From: DYFC01 sp041658585
GTDB taxonomy: Bacteria; Nitrospirota; Thermodesulfovibrionia; Thermodesulfovibrionales; SM23-35
Length of the DNA stretch: 64,000 nucleotides
Reading direction: 5' to 3'
Assembly: GCA_041658585.1 (NCBI GenBank)
Contig: JBAZZX010000012.1
Location: 1 to 64,000 of the forward strand
Part shown: positions 36,015-43,142 of the stretch, piece by piece
Layout: each line of letters starts with the position of its first letter
Numbering within the stretch: position 1 is the first letter of the stretch
Translations under genes and position numbers: made by a program
Notes under the pieces: model-generated
Databases searched by the model: none
Seen by the model: only the letters and a program-made list of their open reading frames with translations
Told to the model about the DNA's origin: nothing

Positions 36015-36676
36015 CAGCCGAGCTCCTCTCCCGCATAATTTCCGAAATCCAGTTTCAGCACACGTTTGCCGGAGTTCCTGAAGAGTTCCCTGTTGTGTGT
36101 AGCCAGCATGATCGTTGTGCCCCGCGCATTGATCTCCTTGAAAGTCTTTATGATGCCTGCCGACGTATCGGGGTCTACATTGCCGGTTGGTTCATCGGCC
36201 AGCAGGATCATCGGCTCCGAGACAATAGCCCTTGCTATTGCAATCCTCTGCTGTTCTCCGCCCGACAGGGTAGTAGGATAATGGTCCGACTTGTGTCTCA
36301 GGTTAACGAGTTTCAAGGATTCAAAGACCTTGGCCTTTATTTCTCTTTCATCGATGTTTCTTATTCTCAGGGCAATCGCTATGTTTTCAAAGACGTCCCT
36401 GTTGTCAAGGAGCCTGAAGTCCTGAAACACCACGCCGATATTCTTTCTTAAAGCCGGAATTGACGATTCAGTCAGCTTCATTAATTCCATATCCGCAACA
36501 GTTATATCCCCTTCATCGGGTGTTTCGGCCATATAGACCATCTTCAGAAGAGTTGTTTTACCCGAACCGCTCGGGCCGGTTATGAATACCATCTCTCCCC
36601 TATCGACAAAGAAGGTTATTTTCCTCAGTGCCGTCTGGTTATCATAATGTTTTGATACGTCCCGGAATTGAATCAT
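36014..36676 (-). CDS. ftsE: Cell division ATP-binding protein FtsE
   Basis: 220 aa ABC ATPase. Walker A GPSGSGKTT (about residues 35-43), signature LSGGEQQRIAIARAI (about 138-152), Walker B ILLADEPTG, and H-loop ATHN. Usual length. It begins the ftsE-ftsX-envC set; ctpA follows 20 bases after envC. Confidence 0.96.
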   Translation of the reverse strand: MIQFRDVSKHYDNQTALRKITFFVDRGEMVFITGPSGSGKTTLLKMVYMAETPDEGDITVADMELMKLTESSIPALRKNIGVVFQDFRLLDNRDVFENIAIALRIRNIDEREIKAKVFESLKLVNLRHKSDHYPTTLSGGEQQRIAIARAIVSEPMILLADEPTGNVDPDTSAGIIKTFKEINARGTTIMLATHNRELFRNSGKRVLKLDFGNYAGEELG

Positions 36677-36683
36677 TTCGTAT

Positions 36684-37652
36684 TTATTTCAAGTTTTCTT
36701 TTATAGTATTTGCAATATTTACCGGAGTGAGTCCGTAGAGTTTTAGCAATTCCGAAGAAGGGCCGGAGCATCCAAAAGCGTCCTTTATCCCGATCCGGAC
36801 AACCCTTACAGGATGACTCTCTGAAAGGAATTCGGCAACGGCGCTTCCAAGACCCCCGATGATCGAATGTTCTTCCGCGGTAATAATAAGCCCGCTTTTT
36901 TCGGCGGCCCTGAGCACGCTTTCGGTATCAAGGGGTTTTACCGTAGACATGTTGATAACACCGACGTCCAACCCGTCTTTCTTCAGGGTTTCAGACGCCT
37001 CAAGCGCCATGGCTACCATGATGCCCATGGCTATGATGTTTGCATCCTTTCCAAGATGGAAGGTATAGGCTTTCCCTATCCTGAAGGTATAATCATCCGG
37101 CATTACCAAAGGCACTTTTGATCTTCCAAGTCTTACATAAACCGGGCCTTGATAATCGGCAATTGCATGAATGACCTGTTTTGTTTCATTGCCGTCTGCC
37201 GGCACTATGACGGTCATGTTCGGCAAAACCCTCATGAGGGTAACGTCTTCAACAGCCTGATGGGAAGCGCCGTCTTCCCCTACGGTGATGCCGCTGTGCG
37301 TGGCAACGAGTTTTACGTTAAGATTCGAATAGCAGACCGTCTGTCTGATCTGTTCCCAGGCCCTGCCGGTCTCAAAGACTGCGAAGGTTGATGCGAAAGG
37401 CAGCTTTCCTGCAAGAGACAGTCCGCTTGCAGTGCCGACTAAATCCTGTTCGGAAATGCCTATGTTAAAAAACCTTTTTGGAAATTCTTTGGCGAATTTC
37501 TTTGTCTTTGTAGATCCCGAGAGGTCTGCGTCAAGGACAACCACGTCTTCTCTCGACCTGCCGAGTTCGAGAAGCGCTTCGCCATAGGCGTCCCTCGTCG
37601 CTATTTTTTTTATGGTATCTTTGCTTAGTGGTTTTTCCGCTATTTCTCCCAT
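36684..37652 (-). CDS. Transketolase C-terminal subunit
   Basis: 322 aa. Pyrimidine-binding and transketolase C domains of a split TPP enzyme: YGEALLELGRSREDVVVLDADLSGS, FFNIGISEQDLVGTASGLSLAG (with the catalytic Glu), THSGITVGEDGASHQAVEDV, and a C-terminal Rossmann-like domain. It pairs with the N-terminal subunit encoded next (1-base overlap). Such split transketolases are typical of many anaerobes and archaea. Confidence 0.92.
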   Translation of the reverse strand: MGEIAEKPLSKDTIKKIATRDAYGEALLELGRSREDVVVLDADLSGSTKTKKFAKEFPKRFFNIGISEQDLVGTASGLSLAGKLPFASTFAVFETGRAWEQIRQTVCYSNLNVKLVATHSGITVGEDGASHQAVEDVTLMRVLPNMTVIVPADGNETKQVIHAIADYQGPVYVRLGRSKVPLVMPDDYTFRIGKAYTFHLGKDANIIAMGIMVAMALEASETLKKDGLDVGVINMSTVKPLDTESVLRAAEKSGLIITAEEHSIIGGLGSAVAEFLSESHPVRVVRIGIKDAFGCSGPSSELLKLYGLTPVNIANTIKENLK

Positions 37653-38485
37653 TACCGTTCAAGCTCCTTTAGCGCTTTTTCGAGTTCTTCCGGAGTAGGC
37701 GCCATGCCATGATATTCAACCTTTCCTTCAAAGAAGGAGACGCCTTTGCCTTTTATTGTACGGGCAACGATCATAGACGGTTTATATTTTATGGTCTCCG
37801 CCTCATCCAGGGCGCGGACAACCGCCTCCATATCATGGCCGTTAATATCAATGACATGCCATCCGAAGGCCTCCCATTTTTTTACGATAGGTTCGATATA
37901 CATTACTTCATGACAGTGGCCGTCGATCTGAAGGCCGTTGTTGTCTATTATCGCACAGAGATTATCCAGCTTATAATGGGCGGCGGTCATCGCAGCTTCC
38001 CATACCTGTCCTTCCTGTATCTCGCCGTCTCCAAGCATGCAATAAACGCGGGAAGACAAGCCGTCTATCTTCAGTCCTAAAGCCATTCCATCGGCAATAG
38101 ATAGTCCCTGTCCCAGAGAACCCGTAGATATTTCAATGCCCGGGAGCTTTCTTGAACAGGGGTGTCCCTGCAATGGGCTGCCGATCTTCCGCAAGGTCTT
38201 GAGCAATTGTTTATCAAAATACCCTGAAAGCGCCAGAGCGCCGTACAGAACGGGTGCTGCATGGCCTTTTGACAGGACAAACCTGTCCCTCTCACGCCAT
38301 TTCGGGTTGGCGGGATCATGCCTCATTTTATAGAAATACAAAGCCGTCACAATATCCGCCGCTGAAAGCGACCCGCCTGTGTGGCCCGACCCTGCCTCGG
38401 TAAGCATTTTCAGTATCTCGATCCTGAGTGTTTTTGCTTTTTCCTTAAGGGATGCAATATCCGGTTTCAAGTCCGTTGTTTTCAT
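37652..38485 (-). CDS. Transketolase N-terminal subunit
   Basis: 277 aa. TPP pyrophosphate-binding half: GSGHTGGSLSAADIVTALYF, RDRFVLSKGHAAPVLYGALA, STGSLGQGLSIADGMALG, and GDGEIQEGQVWEAAMTAAHYKLDNL...IDNNGLQIDG (metal site GDG...N). It forms the complete enzyme with the C-terminal subunit just downstream. Works with rpe in the pentose phosphate pathway. Confidence 0.93.
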   Translation of the reverse strand: MKTTDLKPDIASLKEKAKTLRIEILKMLTEAGSGHTGGSLSAADIVTALYFYKMRHDPANPKWRERDRFVLSKGHAAPVLYGALALSGYFDKQLLKTLRKIGSPLQGHPCSRKLPGIEISTGSLGQGLSIADGMALGLKIDGLSSRVYCMLGDGEIQEGQVWEAAMTAAHYKLDNLCAIIDNNGLQIDGHCHEVMYIEPIVKKWEAFGWHVIDINGHDMEAVVRALDEAETIKYKPSMIVARTIKGKGVSFFEGKVEYHGMAPTPEELEKALKELER

Positions 38486-38965
38486 CTATTTTGCCCTTTT
38501 CATTATATAGGTTAAAAGAATATCATCAAGACTGTCGGACAACTGTTTCCGTCGTTCTTCAGTGACGGCTTCCATCCTGTTGTCTCCTTTGCTTAGTTGT
38601 TCTTCCCGAATCTCGATGAGTTCAAGCGGCTTTGCAGCTTGCTCCGGTCCACTGACTTCTTTTGCCTCAGCGACGTCCTTATTTTTTTCGGTTTCTTTTT
38701 CCTGTTCCTTCAACTCGCCGGTATGTTTGCCTGTCAGAAGATCTCTTATCATGCCCTTGTGCTGGACCTTCATGAGTTTCGTGATTTTCGCTTTGAAATC
38801 AGGGTCATCCAGAAGTTGTGAATAATCGGTCTTCCTTGAAGCAAGGATCGCTCCCTGGTAATAGAGGAGGGTTACGACCACGGGGTTATTTTTCCCGCTG
38901 TCCTCTGTCTGCACATGATAGGTTTTGTCTTTGTAAGATATGTTAGTATTGAATCCGACAAGCAT
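38486..38965 (-). CDS. Conserved hypothetical protein
   Basis: 159 aa. N-terminal 60 residues (VGFNTNISYKDKTYHVQTEDSGKNNPVVVTLLYYQGAILASRKTDY) form a beta-rich domain found as a short stand-alone protein in many Deltaproteobacteria and relatives; I recall the pattern but know no function. The rest is a charged, Glu/Lys-rich linker and a C-terminal helix ending in IMKRAK. Its stop abuts the transketolase N-subunit start, so it may head that operon. Confidence 0.65.
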   Translation of the reverse strand: MLVGFNTNISYKDKTYHVQTEDSGKNNPVVVTLLYYQGAILASRKTDYSQLLDDPDFKAKITKLMKVQHKGMIRDLLTGKHTGELKEQEKETEKNKDVAEAKEVSGPEQAAKPLELIEIREEQLSKGDNRMEAVTEERRKQLSDSLDDILLTYIMKRAK

Positions 38966-39073
38966 TATTTCTTCTTATTTTACTATAATTTTCAGAATTA
39001 TTATACTTATATCGCCGCATAAAATGAAAGGCCGGATACGTGAAGGTTTGCATCCTTTCAGCAAATTATTTTT

Positions 39074-39138
39074 TGCTAATGAAAAAGCTAATCGGCGTGC
39101 GGTTTCTTGCGCGTCCGGGTTGAGCGCCTTGTTATGGG
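39074..39138 (-). other. attC site of the PIN/Phd cassette
   Basis: Minus-strand CCCATAAC core, then AAGGCGCTCAACCCGG, the fixed-looking CGCGCAAGAAACCGC loop, and CGCCGATTAGC, ending in a decayed CATTAGC core. The layout matches environmental attC sites closely, with the R' core mutated. The PIN gene stop lies inside it. Confidence 0.6.
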
Positions 39139-39558
39139 CTTTTCCGCCTTTTTTTGTTTCTTATAGAAAGTCAAAAACTCTCTCGGAGAATAAATTACGA
39201 TTCCGTGACATAGTTCGGCAGGGAAATGACTCTGATTTCCTGTGACAAGACATGCCGCCTGACTTGCCATGGCAGTTTCAAGGAATGTCTCATCGTCCGG
39301 ATCGGGAAGTGAATTGACTAAGGGAGAAGATGCTACTGTCTGTCCCCTGTGTACGATGTAGTCTAAAAGTACTTTTACCTTTTCATTTTCAAAGTTAAAC
39401 TTTGGACGGCGTAGAACCTCGTCATATTCTGCAAGAATACGTGCATTAAAAGAAAGTGTAATCTCGCCGGACGAAACCATGAGGACAATTTCACCGCAAA
39501 CTCCGAAGGGAGATAAAAGACCCGCAACAAGAACATTGGTATCGGGCACGATATTCAT
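39088..39558 (-). CDS. PIN-domain toxin (COG1569-type)
   Basis: 156 aa. PIN nuclease fold: PDTNVLVAGLLSP (first Asp), EYDEVLRRP (Glu), LPDPDDETFLETAMAS (two Asp) and TGNQSHFP. Predicted RNA-cleaving toxin. The last ~20 residues (KAEKPITRRSTRTRKKPHAD) are read through the attC site and are probably an addition acquired by cassette formation. Overlaps its antitoxin by four bases. Part of a cassette 39074-39912. Confidence 0.85.
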   Translation of the reverse strand: MNIVPDTNVLVAGLLSPFGVCGEIVLMVSSGEITLSFNARILAEYDEVLRRPKFNFENEKVKVLLDYIVHRGQTVASSPLVNSLPDPDDETFLETAMASQAACLVTGNQSHFPAELCHGIVIYSPREFLTFYKKQKKAEKPITRRSTRTRKKPHAD

Positions 39559-39842
39559 CGTGCCCGTTTTTTACGAACAGCTTTTATCTCGGCGTTGATT
39601 TCCTCCATCGAAATTTTATCAGTTCCCTGCCGGGCAGATTTACGCTGTAGAGAGCCGACTGCCTCAACTGCACGCGCCTGACGGAATGCCGATAATGATT
39701 CCTCAAGAGTTGATTCGGTTATTGCGGCAAGAATAGCTACGGGTCGACCATTGCTGGTAACAATCATTTCCCTTTCCTCTGAAAGATCCTTCCAGACTTG
39801 TGCTGATTTACCTCTTAAATCTCGGACGCTCAAAAACTTCAT
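39555..39842 (-). CDS. Phd/YefM-type antitoxin
   Basis: 95 aa from ATG 39842 (GGAGG upstream; a TTG five codons earlier is less likely). N-terminal Phd fold MKFLSVRDLRGKSAQVWKDLSEEREMIVTSNGRPVAIL, then a helical tail that should wrap the PIN toxin. First gene of the toxin-antitoxin cassette; likely autoregulates it. Confidence 0.85.
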   Translation of the reverse strand: MKFLSVRDLRGKSAQVWKDLSEEREMIVTSNGRPVAILAAITESTLEESLSAFRQARAVEAVGSLQRKSARQGTDKISMEEINAEIKAVRKKRAR

Positions 39843-39912
39843 GGGGTTATCCTCCAATTGTGTGTACTATATTATGCACACAAACGTCACCCATTGTCAA
39901 TTTACATTTTAG

Positions 39913-40001
39913 GCATAACGCTGAGCTAAGCCGCCCGGCCACAAGCCATTTGCCCATTCAAACCGGCGTTAATCCGGGTCGGCTTGAGTGATTCGTTATG
40001 T
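39913..40001 (-). other. attC site of the RelE/CopG cassette
   Basis: Cores ACATAAC (40001-39995) and GTTATGC (39919-39913) flank arms CACTCAAGCCGACCCGG and CCGGGCGGCTTAGCTCAG, which pair with extrahelical bases. 89 nt. The CGGCTTAGCTCAGCGTTA wording is close to the well-known attC consensus. The RelE stop codon is part of the first core. Confidence 0.7.
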
Positions 40002-40262
40002 GCCTGATTTGTACACATCCCGTCTATGTCTAACTTTAACAACTATAATATGTAGTTCCCTGTCGGAAACTGAATAGACAATTCTGTAAACTCCCTGACG
40101 AATTCTGTATCTGTTTTCTCCGGTAAGTTTTTCACATCCCTGGGGTCGGGGGGTGTTTGCCAGTCCCCGAATCTTTTGAATTATCCGGACGCGATCTTTT
40201 CGTGGAATGTTCTCAATTTCTTTTACAGCCGACGGCTTGATAAGGATATTATATTTTGCCAC
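39996..40262 (-). CDS. RelE/ParE-family toxin
   Basis: 88 aa. Pattern of the RelE fold: YNILIKPSAVKEIENIPRKDRVRIIQKIRGLANTPRP, then YRIRQGVYRIVYSVSDRELHIIVVKVRHR. Likely an mRNA interferase or gyrase poison. Overlaps its antitoxin by 14 bases. Its stop lies in the attC R'' core, the typical end of a cassette gene. Confidence 0.88.
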   Translation of the reverse strand: MAKYNILIKPSAVKEIENIPRKDRVRIIQKIRGLANTPRPQGCEKLTGENRYRIRQGVYRIVYSVSDRELHIIVVKVRHRRDVYKSGT

Positions 40263-40482
40263 GCCTCTTCAGGTCCTTGAGAACTTCCTCAAATGACAGG
40301 TTAGGCTCATGTGCCCTTTCCGTAAATGCAGCGATGTCTTCTGCATCTTCCGCGAAGACTATTCGGATTGCCTCATTGACGATATCAGAGACAGAACTAT
40401 CAGTTTCAACGGCTTTCAGACGAAGAGCCTTATGTATCTGGGGATCAAAATAAATCGTTGATTTTTTGGCTATTGTTTTCAT
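40249..40482 (-). CDS. Antitoxin, ribbon-helix-helix type
   Basis: 77 aa. N-terminal CopG-like strand and helices (KSTIYFDPQIHKALRLKAVETDSSVSDIVNEAIRI), then an acidic tail for toxin binding. Pairs with the RelE toxin in the same cassette; an AT-rich 60-base leader lies before the next attC. Confidence 0.82.
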   Translation of the reverse strand: MKTIAKKSTIYFDPQIHKALRLKAVETDSSVSDIVNEAIRIVFAEDAEDIAAFTERAHEPNLSFEEVLKDLKRRGKI

Positions 40483-40542
40483 TTTTTTAATATACCATCA
40501 TGAAGGCAAAGCGTCAAGACGCTAAATTATTGATTAGTATTA

Positions 40543-40587
40543 TTACAACGAGTTCAGCGGGTTCCCCGCTGGAACGACTGGTTAGGT
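40543..40587 (-). other. attC site, short form
   Basis: ACCTAAC core, TCGTTCCAGCGGG arm, 4-base loop, CCCGCTGAACTCG arm (one extra C) and GTTGTAA core. Only 45 nt, with a minimal loop. A nearly identical copy lies at 41240-41284. Confidence 0.65.
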
Positions 40588-40679
40588 TTAGTCATCCTTG
40601 TCCATTGTCAAGGGCTGGCCCCATATTTGTTTTATCTACTTTTTGATTATGGCAATTTGGTTGATGACCTCGTTAAGTT

Positions 40680-40946
40680 TTATTTCGCACGCTCAAAGCA
40701 GACAGCAGCATCGGTTCCGATTCTGTTCGAGGTTGTGTACTCAGATATATAGACCAGTTTCCAGCCATCGTATTTGGCAAGAATACTGTCCATGTCAGAT
40801 TTCTTTCTCATGTCTACTTGCTCGCAACGCGTTTGTGCGTTGGCGCCACTTACACCGGAGTCCCACTTAGAGGCAACGATATTTGCTGGAGCACAACTCG
40901 CAAGAATCACACAGGCAAGGATTACTATAATTGATATTTTTCTCAT
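40680..40946 (-). CDS. Small lipoprotein, hypothetical
   Basis: 88 aa. Lipoprotein signal with lipobox LASC (MRKISIIVILACVILASCAP), then a short soluble part with two further Cys and an acidic stretch (RCEQVDMRKKSDMDSI). No family recognised. Single gene of a cassette between the attC sites at 40543 and 41042. AAGGAGATAAAA precedes the ATG. Confidence 0.7.
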   Translation of the reverse strand: MRKISIIVILACVILASCAPANIVASKWDSGVSGANAQTRCEQVDMRKKSDMDSILAKYDGWKLVYISEYTTSNRIGTDAAVCFERAK

Positions 40947-41041
40947 TTTTATCTCCTTAAATTTTAGTAAGTTGAGTTTTCACTTGGCGTAACCTCTACA
41001 ATCTCGTTATATTTCTCTGCCTTCATCACCTCCCTCTGCCG

Positions 41042-41105
41042 GCATAACGTTCCGCATAATCGTATGCCGGCTTTATTGGCGTCCCGGTACATGCCGTGGT
41101 TATGA
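41042..41105 (-). other. Probable attC site of a gene-less cassette
   Basis: TCATAAC and GTTATGC cores 64 bases apart, with imperfectly pairing arms (CACGGCATGTACCGG and CGATTATGCGGAACG) of lower quality than its neighbours. The segment between this site and the next (41106-41239) has no open frame of any length, so it would be an empty cassette. Confidence 0.4.
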
Positions 41106-41239
41106 GGCGTTTCTGTCGTCATTGCCTTTTATCCTTTCACGTAATTCTGGCTGCTTCGTGGTTGCTGTCCATTTTGCCACGAACTATTTGATTTACGCTC
41201 TCTTCTGATTCTATACCTCTATTGGATTTACTCCTCTCA

Positions 41240-41284
41240 TTACAATGAGTTCAGCGGGTTCCCCGCTGGAACGACTGGTTAGGT
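41240..41284 (-). other. attC site, short form (second copy)
   Basis: Same as the 40543 site with one core base changed. Together with the 44 bases beyond it, it forms an 89-bp direct repeat of 40543-40631 with three differences, so two neighbouring cassettes share their 3' region. Confidence 0.65.
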
Positions 41285-41410
41285 TTAGTCATCCTTGTCC
41301 AATGTCAAGGGCTGACCCCATATTTGTTCCGTCACGTCTGAAAATAATGCAACCCCCAAAAGTGACCTGTGGCACTCGTTCAACTCCAATGGCTTGTTAT
41401 CTAATCTTTT

Positions 41411-42181
41411 TTAGGTATAACCATGTTTCTTATTGTAAAAATCGACTGCAAATTTGCAGAAATCTTTCCACTCGCTGAAATCATACCACCAAATAAATCT
41501 AAACTCTTCTATTCCTAATTCTTTAAGTTCTTTAGTTAGTTTAGATAGCATTTGAAATAATTGATTTTTTTCTGGAGAGTCAGCATACTCCCACATTTCA
41601 TGCAACTTGCCTGTAGCACCCGATAGGTATACAGGATGACCTTGGTCAGCATTATGAAATCCTACACCATCCCCTGTTTCAATTAAACTTTTTAGGCCTT
41701 GATAGATATATTGCTTTTCGAAAAACTTCTCATAAATAGCATCCTGCTTGAAATCTTCTTCTCGTTTAATTATGTCTATCAATCTCCTTATTTCTGCATC
41801 CCAGTCCTTATGAAATTCTAAATATTGTATGTCTTGCAAAGTGCACCCGGCCCCTATGTCATAAGGTGGGATATTACAAGCACTAAGTTTAATCGGAATA
41901 AACCAACCGCTATTAAAATGCTTTCTTCTCAAAATATCAACTGCCAATATTAACTCTTCGTTCATATGGGTATCAGCCTTCTCCTCATATTCACGAGAAA
42001 AGCAGGCAAGGAAATACGCACCATCATTTATAGCTTCTTTTATTGCCGTCTTCCATAATATGCCAGGCTTTATCCGTTCTCGATCAAGCCAATAGTCAAT
42101 ATTATTATTTTTTAATTCTTTGCATATCCGATCGACTGCCTCAGAATTACTTCTGACATATGAGATAAAGACTTTTTTCAT
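41411..42181 (-). CDS. TIR-domain protein
   Basis: 256 aa. N-terminal TIR domain (about residues 1-140): KVFISYVRSNSEAVDRICKEL, YWLDRERIKPG, AYFLACFSREY and HMNEELILAVD with the conserved Glu of NADase TIRs. The C-terminal 110 residues are not recognised. TIR enzymes often degrade NAD or make signalling nucleotides on phage infection. It lies in a cassette between attC sites 41240 and 42209, AT-richer than the core genes. No ThsA-type partner lies next to it. Confidence 0.85.
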   Translation of the reverse strand: MKKVFISYVRSNSEAVDRICKELKNNNIDYWLDRERIKPGILWKTAIKEAINDGAYFLACFSREYEEKADTHMNEELILAVDILRRKHFNSGWFIPIKLSACNIPPYDIGAGCTLQDIQYLEFHKDWDAEIRRLIDIIKREEDFKQDAIYEKFFEKQYIYQGLKSLIETGDGVGFHNADQGHPVYLSGATGKLHEMWEYADSPEKNQLFQMLSKLTKELKELGIEEFRFIWWYDFSEWKDFCKFAVDFYNKKHGYT

Positions 42182-42208
42182 AGACCCATTATACTGTTCA
42201 ATTTATAA

Positions 42209-42274
42209 AGATAACGACTCGCTTCACCAGGAGCCGCGTTTTTTGCTGCGATCTGGTGTAAGCGCTTGTTATAG
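42209..42274 (-). other. attC site
   Basis: CTATAAC core, AAGCGCTTACACCAG arm, loop, CTGGTGAAGCGAGTC arm and GTTATCT core: 66 nt with clear pairing and extrahelical bases. It separates the small membrane protein gene from the TIR gene. One of the best sites in the cluster. Confidence 0.7.
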
Positions 42275-42277
42275 CGT

Positions 42278-42583
42278 TTACACCACAGATGCATAAAATT
42301 GCATAAGAAAACCTACTATAATGGAAGCAACCCCAATTTGCGACATAGTTTTTGCTAACTTATATCTTGGGCTCTTTGGATCCAGATCCCAGATCGTCCC
42401 AAAACGACTAGGCAAGCCGAAGCTGTATAACAATAAGAAACCAAATATATCCAATCCGAGCCCGACAGAATTGATGCTTTTGTTTGGTAGTGATAGTATT
42501 AAAACCACAAAGAACACAAAAACAGATAATAATAATATGTAATCTTCCTTGTTTGGTCTCCAGTTTTTGTTTTGATCATTCAT
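42278..42583 (-). CDS. Small membrane protein in a cassette
   Basis: 101 aa. Three hydrophobic segments (DYILLLSVFVFFVVLILSL, SVGLGLDIFGFLLLYSFGL, MSQIGVASIIVGFLMQFY). Unknown family. Its stop is four bases from the attC core at 42274. Position next to a TIR gene is suggestive of an effector/sensor pair but cassettes recombine independently, so linkage carries little weight. Confidence 0.65.
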   Translation of the reverse strand: MNDQNKNWRPNKEDYILLLSVFVFFVVLILSLPNKSINSVGLGLDIFGFLLLYSFGLPSRFGTIWDLDPKSPRYKLAKTMSQIGVASIIVGFLMQFYASVV

Positions 42584-42807
42584 GTTGTTTTGTAGCTATA
42601 ACCAGTTATTAGACAGTTACAAGACTATACCAAAAAGTTTTTATCCGGTCAACAAGGGTGGGAGGTAATAGGGTCAAATCATCACTATTCGCAAAAGGAC
42701 AGAGTCAATGGGGGTGAATCCGATTTTCCGGGATTGAAGATATGTTTCGAAATTTATAATATGTAACTATGTCAGGAGGTTTAATCGGTTTTAAGACAAG
42801 CGGATTA

Positions 42808-42954
42808 CTAACTGTGGTCCTTGCGGTCCCCTTTTTCATAGTAAGGCAGGGTAATTTTCAAGGCATGATTGATTGCTTCCTGCTTTTCATTTTGTGAGAG
42901 AGATTCCCACAGGTTGGATTCTTTGACTATCTCTATAACTTCTTTTTTAGTCAT
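42808..42954 (-). CDS. 48-aa hypothetical protein
   Basis: MTKKEVIEIVKESNLWESLS, then a helical stretch (AINHALKITLPYYEKGD). Natural-looking amphipathic helices and no overlapping gene support it; AGGA lies 12 bases upstream of the ATG. It sits between the cassette cluster and lptD in a 560-base gap. Below usual length cut-offs. Confidence 0.4.
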   Translation of the reverse strand: MTKKEVIEIVKESNLWESLSQNEKQEAINHALKITLPYYEKGDRKDHS

Positions 42955-43142
42955 GGTTAAGTTATTTCCTGAAACTCTCTCCTGTCTCCTGAAATTATAC
43001 TTTTAGTGCTCTTATACTCTTTTTTATCATAAGCGGCTTTTTCTTTGCAATCTCAATAAGGTTTTAATTTAATGAGCTAAAGGTTGCTATAAAGATTACA
43101 ACTTTAGTTGCAACTGAAGGCAGGCTCAATCACTAATTAATC

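Noticed and set aside
42594..42616. TAACCAGTTATTAG motif as a further attC or attI (similar at 30872-30886)
   Set aside because: The cores are present but no paired arms are visible; too short to call.
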